Source of the DNA: Drosophila miranda
Taxonomy: Eukaryota; Arthropoda; Insecta; Diptera; Drosophilidae
Length of the DNA: 64,000 bases
Direction of reading: 5' to 3'
NCBI RefSeq assembly: GCF_003369915.1
Contig: NC_046676.1
Coordinates: 15,296,001-15,360,000 of the forward strand
The notes beneath the pieces are model-generated. The model did not search any database. It was given only the letters and a program-made list of their open reading frames with translations, and was not told the origin of the DNA. A program made the translations under genes and the position numbers. Shown piece by piece: positions 37,192 to 51,791 of this stretch; the stretch's first letter is position 1; every line of letters begins with the position of its first letter.

Positions 37192-39341
37192 TCAGCATTC
37201 AAAGACACCAGTGGACATTCCAGTGAGTTGTTCGAGTATATCTAAAAAAAATATTTCAAATAACTGTGTATTCAAACAAATTATTCTTTTCCGACTTACC
37301 AGTTATCTGGAGGTTTGCGGATTGGTTGCTGATTGTGGTATAAATGCGTTTGCTTTCCGCCATATTTTGTCGCTTAAACATAGCAGTGCGCAGACTTTCT
37401 CCTGCAAATCAGTACATATTTTCAAGAATATTTCAGAACTCATAATGCTTGCAATTTTACTTACGGCGGCGCACACTGTAATTGGCTGACTTTATGTTTT
37501 GATGATAACTTTCTTTAGGCCTTGTATCGTGGGTTCTAGCCAATCTCCTCCTACGCGCTGTGTCGTAGAGGATGCTGCCTTGACTAGTCGCAATGCCCGA
37601 CAAGCTGGGTAAAAAGCTGACTGTTTCAGTCAGTTCTTCTTGGGATTCGTCCATTAAATGGGATTCCAAGTCGTCGGGCCCCTCTTCACGATACTTTGAA
37701 GCTCCGATACAGCCATGAAGCTTGCGCAAAATCGTCCGCAGGATCTTGAAGCGCTTGATGATACGTTTTGGCTCCACCTGGGACGCACACATCAGAATGG
37801 CCTTGCACTCGCGTAGTATTCGGATGAACTGTTGCAAGTACTCCTGCCCGATCTGAAGCTTTGTTTCAGCCAAAACCGTTCGATTGACTTCCACTTGAAA
37901 ATGCTCCAGCACGAACAGGGCCATTTCCAGCAAGTCCTCTAATGGGACCTTTTCGTAGTGCTTTTCGGCAGCACTAATGCCGGACGTGAGTATCTCCAAA
38001 CAACAGCCAAGAAACGCGCGACTGTCAATGATCTCCTGCAGAGTAGCCTTAAACTTTGCCACTTCCTCGTCGAAGTGCTGCTCCAAAACGTCGGAGTGCA
38101 GGTCGGAACCGTTGGCCTGCAGGGAAGGTATCAGGGTGGTGTCCAACGACTCAAAGGAAGCCAGACAGCTGCGCATCATCGTTTTCACTATCGGAAAATA
38201 TTTAATTGGATTTGCGCACTTTTCAATTCAGGATATTCAAAAGATAAGGATCGCATACTTTTCAAGTTGGGGGCAAAGGCAATTGCAAAAATGCCAATCT
38301 GGGTGGCTCGATCGATATTCACATCAAAATCGGCAATGAATTCATCAGCTATAGCGTCATCATCCGAACTGCTCTTCAGAAGGGTGCGGATTTTGTCCAC
38401 TGAGAACTTTTGAAAATCTAAAAAGCAGGTGAACACCAAACGCAGCAAGGCATCATTAATGAAATCTTCTAGCTGATAAAGCGCCTGTTCCAGTGTCATG
38501 GCTTTCAGTTTGAGATTGGAGTTCGAAGAGTTCGGGACTTTGCATTCATCTTGAAATGCGTTGAGTTCACGAATTACCTTCGATGACAAAATATAAGTCT
38601 AATAAAAAGTAAGATACATCGATCTGCCTACCTTCTGGCACAGTGCACTTAGCGCCCTTTTATCCTGTTGCAGGGCCACATTCGCAAACCCCAATGTTTG
38701 GCCCAACAGCAAATCAATGTTAACGCGCAGCTGTCCGCTTAGGCCCAGGATTTCTGAAGGTGTATGCTGAAAGTTCATTAAATCACTGTTTTCTTCATTG
38801 TTCGAACTAAACAGAGCTAATGTGTCCAGCGTGGAATCTAGCAATTTGAGAAAGGAGCGCCCCTGGCTATCTTCTGCCGCCTCCTCCCTCGAATAAAGAT
38901 GCAACAGGCGTTGCAGACACCAGCGAATGCGATCGAGGAAATAGAGGTGGCTCGCCTAATGAAAGATATGCAGAAATATGTGTATGTATGCAATTTTCTT
39001 GAGATATTTACCGAAACTGCAGAGCCAGACGCCAGTTTCATTGTGCACTCTACCTGCCGCACACAAACCATAATCTGGGTGAGGCAAAGACAAACCAATT
39101 CTTCGGACGCGTGGCTTTTGTCGTTCTGCTTCCGGTCGCTCAAAGATTTGTGGACAGCAGATGCAAATTCCAATAGAGCCGCACAGAAGTCCTGCGAACA
39201 AAGAAGCATTGCAATATCTTCTCTGGCATTGCGGACCTTTTACCGTACATTCAGCCAGTTCATATTTCTGACACTAGTGGTTTCAATACTATTGTCTAGT
39301 ATAAGACGGCACGCGTCTAGTTTTTTCCTCAGGACTTCCAT
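37192..39341 (-). CDS. Serendipity-alpha-like / alpha-catenin-related protein, 596 aa
   Basis: Seven coding exons: 39249-39341, 39012-39191, 38632-38955, 38259-38577, 37465-38187, 37300-37401 and 37192-37241. All joins keep phase. Sry-alpha proteins are membrane-associated vinculin/alpha-catenin relatives that promote cortical F-actin in cellularising embryos. The all-helical composition, Cys-rich N-terminus (CRLILDN; DFCAALLEFASAVHKSLSD; CLTQIMVCVRQVE) and length (Sry-alpha is 530 aa) fit this family. By gene neighbourhood the D. melanogaster counterpart is probably CG8247 (spitting image), which I give only as an inference. The exon 1 donor is uncertain: GTACGG at 39248 keeps phase, whereas the stronger-looking GTAAAA at 39243 does not. 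The last two exons were found only by splice phase and end TDILEQLTGMSTGVFEC. Confidence 0.75.
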
Positions 39342-39520
39342 ATTTACTGAAATATACGATTTTATTTGGGTAGACTCAAATCGTAAACAATCTATTTGAA
39401 AGGTGGCTTGCTTTGAAGCGGCACTCCTAAAACCGTCTGGCAAGGCCGTACACACTGTTGCATTTCAAAAAAAGTACAGGAAGTTCCAGAACCTTAACAT
39501 TTTTTTTTACACACATATGT

Positions 39521-39606
39521 AACGATCTTGAAATAAATTTGTTTTTCAAACACCAAGACTTCCGTTTTAAAAAGTAAATAGGAAAGCTTTGCGCACGTGA
39601 AAACCG
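39521..39606 (+). repeat. Displaced copy of zinc-finger gene 3' end
   Basis: Bases 39521-39548 match 15251-15278 with a single mismatch over 28 bases, covering the last codons (TIFK, stop) and start of the 3' UTR of the zinc-finger gene. Further on, GCGCACGTGAAAACCGAAG matches GCGCAAGTGAAAACCGAAC near 15432-15450, but the spacing is about 110 bases shorter here. This implies duplication followed by deletion or rearrangement. Confidence 0.6.
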
Positions 39607-40035
39607 AAGTCTGCCCGATGTCGTCGGTGTTTTGCGGTTAGTTGGCGCGCCCATGATATCGATAATATGTGCATTTAAATATTTATTCACAAATTTAGTA
39701 TTAATTGTGCTAGCAATGAATGCGCTGGATTATTATCAAACGGAATTGAGGCCTTGCGGCGGATAGACGAAGTGCAGTGCAGAAATATCTTGCATAAGTT
39801 ATATAAGATTGTATATATAAACTGATCATACATTGGGTGCCGTTCGGACACAATATATATATCGATAGTGATATTTTCATAGTGAGACAAGATCCAATAA
39901 AAGCAAGTTGTTAAGATAAGCCAGTCAGGTAGAAAATTGATTCATTAATCGGATAAAATTATGTGGGCAGGGCTGAGGGTTTTATTTACCTAGTAATATT
40001 CCACGGAATATCAAAAACGAGGAATATGTATAATA

Positions 40036-40138
40036 GAACATGAATTTTTCAGTATATTTACGGTATATTTTTCAAATGAGACGATATATTTCTGAGGGTC
40101 GGACGGTATACTCTAACGATAAGTCCGCGGTCACACTG
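40036..40138 (+). promoter_or_regulatory. Smap1 promoter module: motif 6 array plus motif 1
   Basis: GGTATATTT-type elements (Ohler motif 6-like) recur at about 40061-40069, with related copies at about 40083-40090 and 40104-40112. They are followed by CGGTCACACTG (motif 1) at 40128-40138, about 190 bases upstream of the Smap1 ATG. Closely related modules occur near 45650-45760 and 46200-46320. Confidence 0.6.
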
Positions 40139-40330
40139 CTTTTCGGTAAAAAACTTTTCTGATAAAATTAAAATTAAAAATTGCTTGTTTGTCTCCATGC
40201 AAAATAATAGATAAGGTCTAAACCTCTTCGTCTCCCACGCCACGTTGCACTAGCGCACACGTACATCCTCGTACATTCACAAATACCAATACAATACATC
40301 GGAGCGGAGCGAAGAGACAAGTGCAAGAAA

Positions 40331-42178
40331 ATGAGTTCTTCAAATGCAGGCCAACGCACCAAACTGATACAGGAAAAATGTCAAACCTTATTAACTCAAA
40401 TGCTACGCGACGAAGATAACAAATATTGCGTTGACTGCGATGCCAAGGGTAGGTGCAATACATAATTTATAATTTATGATAAATTTCGCTCCTGGTGACG
40501 CACGGATGTGCATCGGTACACATATGCATCCATACTTATCTATGTATATGTGTACATATGTACACCACATTGTAAACAGAATAGAATGGGCGGACTCGTG
40601 AGATAAATAAAATTGATTGCTTGCCAGGATTGCAAAGAATTTATCTTTATCTTTTACATATGTATGTAAATCTATGTACAGTCGCTTAAAAGCACTATAA
40701 TACATGAACTGCATTCATTAACAGGTCCTCGCTGGGCGTCTTGGAACTTGGGCATGTTCCTGTGCATCCGCTGCGCTGGCATCCACCGGAATTTGGGCGT
40801 TCATATATCACGTGTGAAGTCGGTGAATCTGGATACCTGGACGCCGGAGCAAGTGATCTCGCTGCAGCAAATGGGAAACTCTAGGGCCCGCGCTGTGTAC
40901 GAGGCGCAGCTTCCAGACGGATTCCGACGACCACAGGTGGACACCGCATTGGAGAACTTTATTCGCGCAAAATACGAACACAAAAAGTATTTGGCCCGCG
41001 AATGGGTGCCGCCGTCACCACCCAAAGTAGACTGGGCCAAAGAAATCGATGAAGAACTAGAGCGGCAGAAGAGGAAAAAGAAAAGTACACAAGCCAGCTT
41101 GGGTCTTAGTGGCGTTGTTAGCGCTTCCGACAAGCGGGCCTCCACCTCGGCGACTGCATCCAAAAACTCGCCACTACCCGCCCCATTGCCCAAGCCCAAG
41201 CCGAACCAAGTCGGCGGCTGCAGCCCAAAGACCACACATCGTGTACAATTGAATAGCAGCAATAGCAGCGCCGGCGAAAGTGATCTTTTGGGACTTTCAT
41301 CGCCCACTAAGCCAATAATCGGCGGCGGGGCTGCCACCACGGCTAGCCAAGACCTTCAAAACGAAAGTTTCACCAGCTTTCTAAGTGCCAGCAGCTGTGG
41401 CATCATCCCGACTGATACTGCCACAGGCCAGCAAGAGAAATTCAATGGGAACAATGGGGATACCCTGCTGGCCTCAAAACCCAATTCATTGGCCCAGGAG
41501 GAGCAGGACTTCTTCAACCAAGGCTCGCTGGGGAACGGGGCCAGTGACAAGGACCAGTCTGGAAAGCTGTCCAAGGATAGTATCCTCGCCTTGTATGGAA
41601 ATGCACCTACCACTCATAGTTCTCAACTGAATTTCGGCGGATTCACAGGCATGGCTCCTGGGGGATACATGCATCAGCAACAGCAGCAGCAGATTCCGCA
41701 TCAGTTTATGACGCCGCCGAATTCCGTTAGCATGTACAATGCTCCTGTAATGGCTGCCCCAAACGCGTTCAGCAACGCCCCCATCAGCTCGAGTGCCAAT
41801 TCAATGAGCCTGGCGGGAGTGGGTGGAGTCGGCTTTGGCGGTGGCCAGTTTCTAAACTCTGGGACCAGTCCGTATGCTGCAGGCGGAAGCTTGCCCGTGC
41901 AAGGATCTGGATCGAATCTGATGCAGACAAATCAAAGCATTCTTAGTGGGATGCCCCTGTTTGGGGCACACCCACAAGCGGTTCCACAGCAGCAGCAACA
42001 CCCGCAGCTGGCGGGCCTCTCCATGAATGTCATGCAACCTCTATCCAGTGGCTTGCCTATGGCGCCCCAAACCGGTCCGATTGGATTCCCCACCTCGGCT
42101 GGCCCCACTGCCTCCTCAGTACCATCCAATCTGAACCAGCAATTCGGAAACTTAAATATCGGTAATGTTTGGCAATAA
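40331..42178 (+). CDS. Smap1: Stromal membrane-associated ArfGAP (SMAP)
   Basis: GTPase-activating protein for Arf small GTPases in clathrin-coated vesicle traffic. Exons 40331-40448 and 40725-42178 join in phase to 523 aa. The N-terminal ArfGAP domain (about residues 10-130) has the zinc finger C33-x2-C36-x16-C53-x2-C56 and the catalytic arginine R61 (GIHRNLG), then HISRVKSVNLDTWTPEQ and the SMAP-typical KYLAREWVPPSPP. A Lys-rich helix (EELERQKRKKKSTQ) and a long Ser/Gly/Gln-rich tail follow, with SDLLGLSSP (clathrin-box-like LLGL). The tail includes poly-Gln runs and no other domain. Likely orthologue of CG8243. Confidence 0.92.
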
Positions 42179-42209
42179 ATACAGATTGTATTTATGTATA
42201 TGTATTCCT

Positions 42210-42395
42210 TTAATTAATTTTAAGACAAACGTATGTCTCGTGTTCCAGCATGTGTGCAAGATGAGATGATAAGTAATACTTGTTTATATCCATTTGATGT
42301 ACAACTTGCCAGTTAGTTAGTTGTGTTGAGACTTGTTCGAGCAAAACATACGTATTGATAGCAGAATTATCCACTTGCCTCTCGCGACGAGCCAT
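42210..42395 (-). CDS. Possible 61-aa small protein
   Basis: ORF from ATG 42395 with an excellent Drosophila start context (AAAACATGG) to TAA at 42210, in the gap after Smap1. The product (MARRERQVDNSAINTYVLLE...ending ETYVCLKIN) has alternating hydrophobic/charged residues and no low complexity, so it looks protein-like. A GTATGT...CTAAC...GGCAAG stretch inside could instead be an intron, giving a different C-terminus. Family not recognised; overlap with the Smap1 3' UTR on the other strand is likely. Confidence 0.38.
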   Translation of the reverse strand: MARRERQVDNSAINTYVLLEQVSTQLTNWQVVHQMDINKYYLSSHLAHMLEHETYVCLKIN

Positions 42396-42880
42396 GTTTT
42401 AGATAATGTTCAAGCTTAGCAGGGAGTGCAGTACGGCGGCCGTTCGTCGAATCTATTCCAATTATACCATAACTATGTGTAACACCAAAATAATAAAAAT
42501 CTAACTAAATCTAAAAGCAACGCAACTAATGCACTTCCGAAATAAATGTACATGTTCTTTTGAAATATTAGCTAGGTATTTAATAGGTACTTATACCTTC
42601 TATATGCCTAAATAGTCCACGCAGGAAAAAAGTATGTAAAGTAAAAGATTTGGCTCTGTACTTTTAAATGCTCCGTATCTTAAGATAATCTCTCATTTTT
42701 TTTCTCAAGGTGATTATTAAATATCATGGCTGGAGTGTCGGCGGATTAATGTATGCATTCGTTTTGTAAGTGGCTACATTTAAGGAATAAATTAAACAAC
42801 TTCGAACTGTGTAATATTAATTGATTTAAATTCTCGTGCATTTATTCTTAATACCACTTTCAAGAGTCTTCTGCTTTTCT
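42396..42880. other. Intergenic, no gene seen
   Basis: AT-rich sequence between the small minus ORF and the broken gene remnant. Probably holds the promoter of the 61-aa ORF. Confidence 0.45.
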
Positions 42881-42883
42881 CTA

Positions 42884-43238
42884 ACATGGGGTCCCAGGAC
42901 AAGAGACTCGCGGATGAACTAACGACGAGGCTAAACAAGTCCATACCAGACGTGGACACAGTGATGCTGAACCTAGATGGCAAGGACTTCACAGTGGAAC
43001 CAGTGATTCTGTAGACACTGATTCAAATTTTCTGCAAACAAAAACTTTAAGCCTGTACCGCTCTGTATCGCTGATTTACTGTAAAGATCTGCTCAAGGTT
43101 TGTAGGCGTTTCGCGCTTGGCGCTCCGCATGATAAGGGGCTTCGGGCGGAGCTAGTCTACCACATGCTCTACGCCAACCTGCTGCAGCTCTATTTAAAGG
43201 ATTACACCGACTTCTTCGATCAGTCGGCACCTGGTTAA
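42884..43238 (+). pseudogene. Broken fragment of an unrecognised protein gene
   Basis: Two adjacent frames read like one interrupted protein. 42884-43012 encodes MGSQDKRLADELTTRLNKSI and continues to FTVEPVIL before TAG. From about 43003, one base out of frame, DSVDTDSNFLQTKTLSLYRS leads to a well-formed helical segment (SLIYCKDLLKVCRRFALGAP, ELVYHMLYANLLQLYLKDY) ending at a TAA at 43236-43238. The GC content and codon use of the second part look coding. No splice sites explain the frame change, so a frameshifted remnant is likely. The family is not recognised; a real gene with unusual splicing remains possible. Confidence 0.4.
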
Positions 43239-43435
43239 CGGCCATGTCAGTGAAAATCAGGGTAAATCCTCCCTTCAAAAAACCTCAACTCAACTGTTGG
43301 ATACACCCTTCGGATGCCCTTCCGATATATTGGTATCGATATATATAAACATCGGGCACGCAAACATCGATGTTATACACGTCAACCGAGTAGTAAAGAA
43401 AATTCATAACAAATAAATTTATTTTCTCGAGAGAA

Positions 43436-44380
43436 ATGAGCGAGCAAATCGAAGAAATCGACCCCACTGTCAGCCAGGACCTGACAACGAAGGAAGCGTA
43501 TTTCGCCAGTCTTTCCGAATGGGCAAAGCAAGCATCCATCTCCCAAAACGCAATGGCGCTGTTTCCATATTACTTGCTCGCCAACTACCCGCAACTGTTT
43601 CAGACGAATCCCCTCCTGTCGAGTCCCCCTCTACGGGCACAGGAAACTGGAAATGCCACCGCTCCCGCAGCAGCTCCGCCCGCCTTCCACCGCTTCCGGG
43701 TGCTGGACGAAGTCCAGCAGCAAGAGACCATTCAGCGTGTGGGAGGTTATGAGTATGTGGTGGCGCCGTTTTGGAAACGAGCCGTTGCGGAGGCCATTGA
43801 CATGCTCATCCTGTTCATACTGAAAATAATTGTTACCTTTGGCATAGTGAATCTCTTTGAGATCGATTTTGACAAGGACGTCATGCGCAGAACGCTGGAA
43901 GACGAGGATCTCTTTGTGAACTTCTTCGACCTCTCCATGGACTTTATAAATATGTCATCCGATCTGCTCATGATCGAGATGCTAACCAAGATGATAGTAT
44001 GCTGTTATGAGGCTGTTTGGACGGTCTGGTACAACGGAGCTACGCCTGGAAAATCGCTGATGAAGATACGCATACACTATGTGGAAGCAGTTCTTCCTTT
44101 GCAGGCGCCCGTCTTGCCACAATTTGTTTTCCAGCCGCAGCGGGAACCACTGCGAGCCCTGCTCTATCCCGCTGAGACACCAAAGTTGCTGAGGGCATTC
44201 GCACGGGCCCTCGCGAAGAACCTTGTCATGACGCTGCTGTTTCCCATCTGCGTTGTTATGATATTCTTTAAGAACAACAGAACTGCATACGACATAATGA
44301 CAAAGACTATAGTCGTCGAGTCCAATTCCAATGCCATATACCGTACCGACGTGCCGCAGCAGCAGCAACGTAATCGCTAA
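43436..44380 (+). CDS. RDD-domain membrane protein, FAM8A1 homologue
   Basis: Single-exon 314-aa protein beginning MSEQIEEIDPTVSQDL. The N-terminal region has SEWAKQASISQNAMALFPYYLLANYPQLF, as in FAM8A1. An RDD-type domain starts near residue 107 (VAPFWKRAVAEAIDMLILFIL) with hydrophobic segments at about 118-138, 180-200 and 265-285. It includes the signature WYNGATPGKSLMKIRI and a C-terminal NRTAYDIMTKTIVV, both typical of RDD proteins. FAM8A1 is a cofactor of the HRD1 ubiquitin-ligase complex in ER-associated degradation; the same role is inferred here. A DRE-like TATCGATAT at about 43332-43340 is just upstream. Confidence 0.85.
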   Translation: MSEQIEEIDPTVSQDLTTKEAYFASLSEWAKQASISQNAMALFPYYLLANYPQLFQTNPLLSSPPLRAQETGNATAPAAAPPAFHRFRVLDEVQQQETIQRVGGYEYVVAPFWKRAVAEAIDMLILFILKIIVTFGIVNLFEIDFDKDVMRRTLEDEDLFVNFFDLSMDFINMSSDLLMIEMLTKMIVCCYEAVWTVWYNGATPGKSLMKIRIHYVEAVLPLQAPVLPQFVFQPQREPLRALLYPAETPKLLRAFARALAKNLVMTLLFPICVVMIFFKNNRTAYDIMTKTIVVESNSNAIYRTDVPQQQQRNR

Positions 44381-44593
44381 CAATCAGTCAGTTATAGGAA
44401 GTCCAATACCACACTCACCGCCAAATTGTGTACGGAGTATATATTATGCATATAATTTATCTATTCATATACAAAAGATACTGTTAATACTAAATTTAAT
44501 GTCGTTATGTTGATGTAAAATAAAATTAAATCCCTGAAACGCTGAGTAAGTGGACTACGAGGCGCGAGTGTCAGAATATGTTCGTTTATTGGT

Positions 44594-45537
44594 TTACTTC
44601 ACATTGACGTTTTTCAGGGATTGAGATACAATATTGCCCTTGCCAGGAACATGCAGAGCTGAGCCCTTGTAGCATGCCACCAGGTCGGCATTGGTCATTA
44701 GGTCAGGAGCACATGTTTCGAAGATCTTCTTCTTAGGATTTAGCTGAGCATCCGGCTGCCGTGTGTATCCCTCGCAGTGAACCAGATCGCCGGGAACTGC
44801 GCCTGCAGGTGGGCTCAACACTTCCACTTTTTCCGGTGTCGATGCACACATTACCATGGCCTCTGAGGTCACGCCACGCATTTTAGCTGGTTTCAGATTG
44901 CACATTACCACAACCATACGGTTTTGCATCTCCTCCAGCGGCACAAACTTGACCAGGCCTGAGACGACCGTACGTGGGGCGGCTTCGCCACAGTCAATCT
45001 TTTCTAGATACAAGCTATCCGCATCGGGGTGACGACCCACCTCAATAATCTTTCCCACGCGCAGATCCAAGCGGCCGACATCAACTGGAGCCTCGGCGAC
45101 AGGACTGGGCTTCTCGGCAGCAGGTTTCTTTTCCTTCACCTTTTTCTCCTTTTGTGGAGCGGAAGGGGTTTTCGCTTCACTTGCGGGTCCATTTGAAGGG
45201 GCAGCTGCTGCCGTCTTGGAGCCAGCTTCCGCCGCGGCGTCGGTGCAGAATTCTCGGGAGCCTGGGACCAATATCTGCTGCTTGCCATTTCGTAGTTCGA
45301 GTTGCACTAGCTGTGCCAGAGCCGCTTCGATTTCTTTTTCAAGTGCGGCGTTTTCCTTGATTAGCTCTTGTTTCTTGCGGAGCACGAGCTGACTTTGGAT
45401 CCCGGCCATCTGTTTTCGCAAAGTTGAGATGAAAATAGAATTTCACAGAGCCCTGTAATACTTGCCTCTGACTTGAGGGAGTCAACCAACGCTGAAGCGC
45501 GTTCATTGTTTTGCACAATTTGCTGCAACGCTGCCAT
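44594..45537 (-). CDS. AIMP1: AIMP1/p43, multi-tRNA-synthetase complex auxiliary protein
   Basis: Non-catalytic tRNA-binding scaffold of the aminoacyl-tRNA synthetase complex and precursor-type homologue of EMAP-II. Exons 45466-45537 and 44594-45409 give 295 aa. The N-terminus ([20 protein letters not shown]) and leucine-rich coiled coil ([20 protein letters not shown]) lead to an Ala/Lys-rich linker (about residues 75-130). Then comes the OB-fold EMAP-II/tRNA-binding domain ([24 protein letters not shown] cut short here; later [18 protein letters not shown]). The only phase-consistent intron uses a GC donor: GAG then GCAAGT, with acceptor AAAACAG. The GT donor three bases on would break the frame. 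Confidence 0.92.
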
Positions 45538-46406
45538 CTTTTTTGAAAAATTATTTTCAAAATAAATTCCAATTCCGTATTTCCTGCTGACGGTGGATGT
45601 TATACGCCGCATTGTATTTCGATCAGTTCAGTGGTATTTATCGAATATCGACGGAATATCAAAAACGGTATATTTTAAAAATGAGACGGTATTTTTCGGT
45701 GTATTTCTGAGGGTGAGACCGTATATTTTATCAAAGGGTCCGCGGTCGTACTGATTTTCTTGCCACCATGTCTAGCTCACTCACTTTGCCAATTTTAAAC
45801 ATTTCATAAAATGATCTAGTATTTTCCAGTATATTTTACTCACCCTCTTGTCCAATGCACCAATGTCGAAACCGTGTAGAAATGCCATTTAAATCCATAT
45901 CCCTGATCGATTTCCATCTAAATCGAAATTTTTTCAAAATTTTCTGGAAAAAATTCATGTTAAACAGTAAATAACGGACGTTTTCCACACTGTCGCTTCC
46001 ATATAAATAAAACCCGCAATTTGGCAATTACATACAAATATAGTTAATATGTAGCAAATGTAGTTCACGTGTAATTACCACGCAATGAAATTAATTTAGT
46101 AGAAATTGTTTATGAAAACTTAATTTTAACCAGTCTTGTAGGCAATTGATTTAATAATCAGATAAAACTATGACTTCAGAACTGAGGGTCTTAGCTGCTA
46201 GTAATATTCAACCGAACATCAAAAACGAGGAATATGATGCAACTTGAATACAAATAGTTTGTCAGTATATTTTGAAATTTGTGACGTATTCGGTATCTTT
46301 CTGAGGGTCATCACACTGATGCAAACGAAAACAGAAACGAACTAAACTTAGTTCAACTAAAAAAAAAAAACAAAAGAAATATAAGCAGACGAGCACAATT
46401 TAGTAG
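45538..46406. other. Divergent AIMP1/PAN2 region with two promoter modules
   Basis: Two promoter-like modules are recognisable at about 45640-45755 and 46195-46325. Both share ATATCAAAAACG, GGTATATTTT-type motifs and CTGAGGGT with the Smap1 promoter. The second ends in CATCACACTGATG, a degenerate motif 1. AT-rich otherwise. Confidence 0.55.
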
Positions 46407-51201
<4,795 letters not shown>

Positions 51202-51583
51202 CTCGTTGAACTCATTGCCAACGCCAATTCAACGTCAGTACAAATGCTACACCGATCTACCGCTCCTACGAAACTGCAGCTTTCCGTTAAATGGATGGTT
51301 TTTCTCAATTGGAATTTTATTTGTTTGTCAATTCACCTTGTAACTAAAACTATGGAACGAAGTAAAGGATTTTAATCGTATAAAATAATTATAATGTATA
51401 CAAATTGTTCCTTTCTTTGCAAAATTTTCGGCTTTTCGATAGATTTGAGTCGGAAAGTTCGACAGGAAATCTGCATAGAATATAAAATTCAATCAGTTGG
51501 GTAGACAAAGGCTCGTAAAAAACAATTGCCTCGTTGCTCTGGGTCAATACTGCAACAATAGTACGTATTGTAAGACGTTTTCT

Positions 51584-51637
51584 GAAATTCCCGATCGCAT
51601 TCCCTTATCAAATAAGATTGTGACGTTTGGGAAATTC
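51584..51637 (+). promoter_or_regulatory. NF-kB (Dif/Dorsal/Relish) and GATA sites of BaraA
   Basis: GAAATTCCC (reverse of GGGAATTTC) at 51584-51592 and GGGAAATTC at 51629-51637 are kappaB-like sites. CTTATCA at about 51604-51610 is a GATA site between them. Paired kappaB and GATA sites within 200 bases of the start are the standard design of fly antimicrobial-peptide promoters. Confidence 0.65.
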
Positions 51638-51717
51638 AGAGGCGGCTGCTGAAAGCTCACCCAGCTGCTAATGTGATAGGTAGTTCATGTCTTGATGTCT
51701 GACGACCGCTTAGCTAC

Positions 51718-51755
51718 TATAAATACTGGCAGCCGGTCAAGCAGAGCTCAGTTGC
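51718..51755 (+). promoter_or_regulatory. TATA box and initiator of BaraA
   Basis: TATAAATA at 51718-51725 and TCAGTT initiator at 51749-51754 are about 32 bases apart, the correct spacing. Transcription start is predicted near 51750, about 42 bases before the ATG. Confidence 0.7.
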
Positions 51756-51791
51756 AGCTCAGAATTGTGTCTGAGAACACCACAGAATATA

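Larger units (their letters stand above)
39342..40330. other. Divergent region between Sry-alpha-like gene and Smap1
   Basis: Contains a copy of the zinc-finger gene's 3' end (39521-39548 and about 39586-39606), DRE sequences at about 39655-39663 and 39857-39866, and a promoter module with motif 6-like GGTATATTT repeats plus motif 1 at 40128-40138. No protein gene seen. Confidence 0.6.
51202..51791. other. PAN2 3' UTR and BaraA promoter
   Basis: First about 200 bases are the PAN2 3' UTR. From about 51580 the sequence has immune-promoter features listed separately. No other gene seen. Confidence 0.6.
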
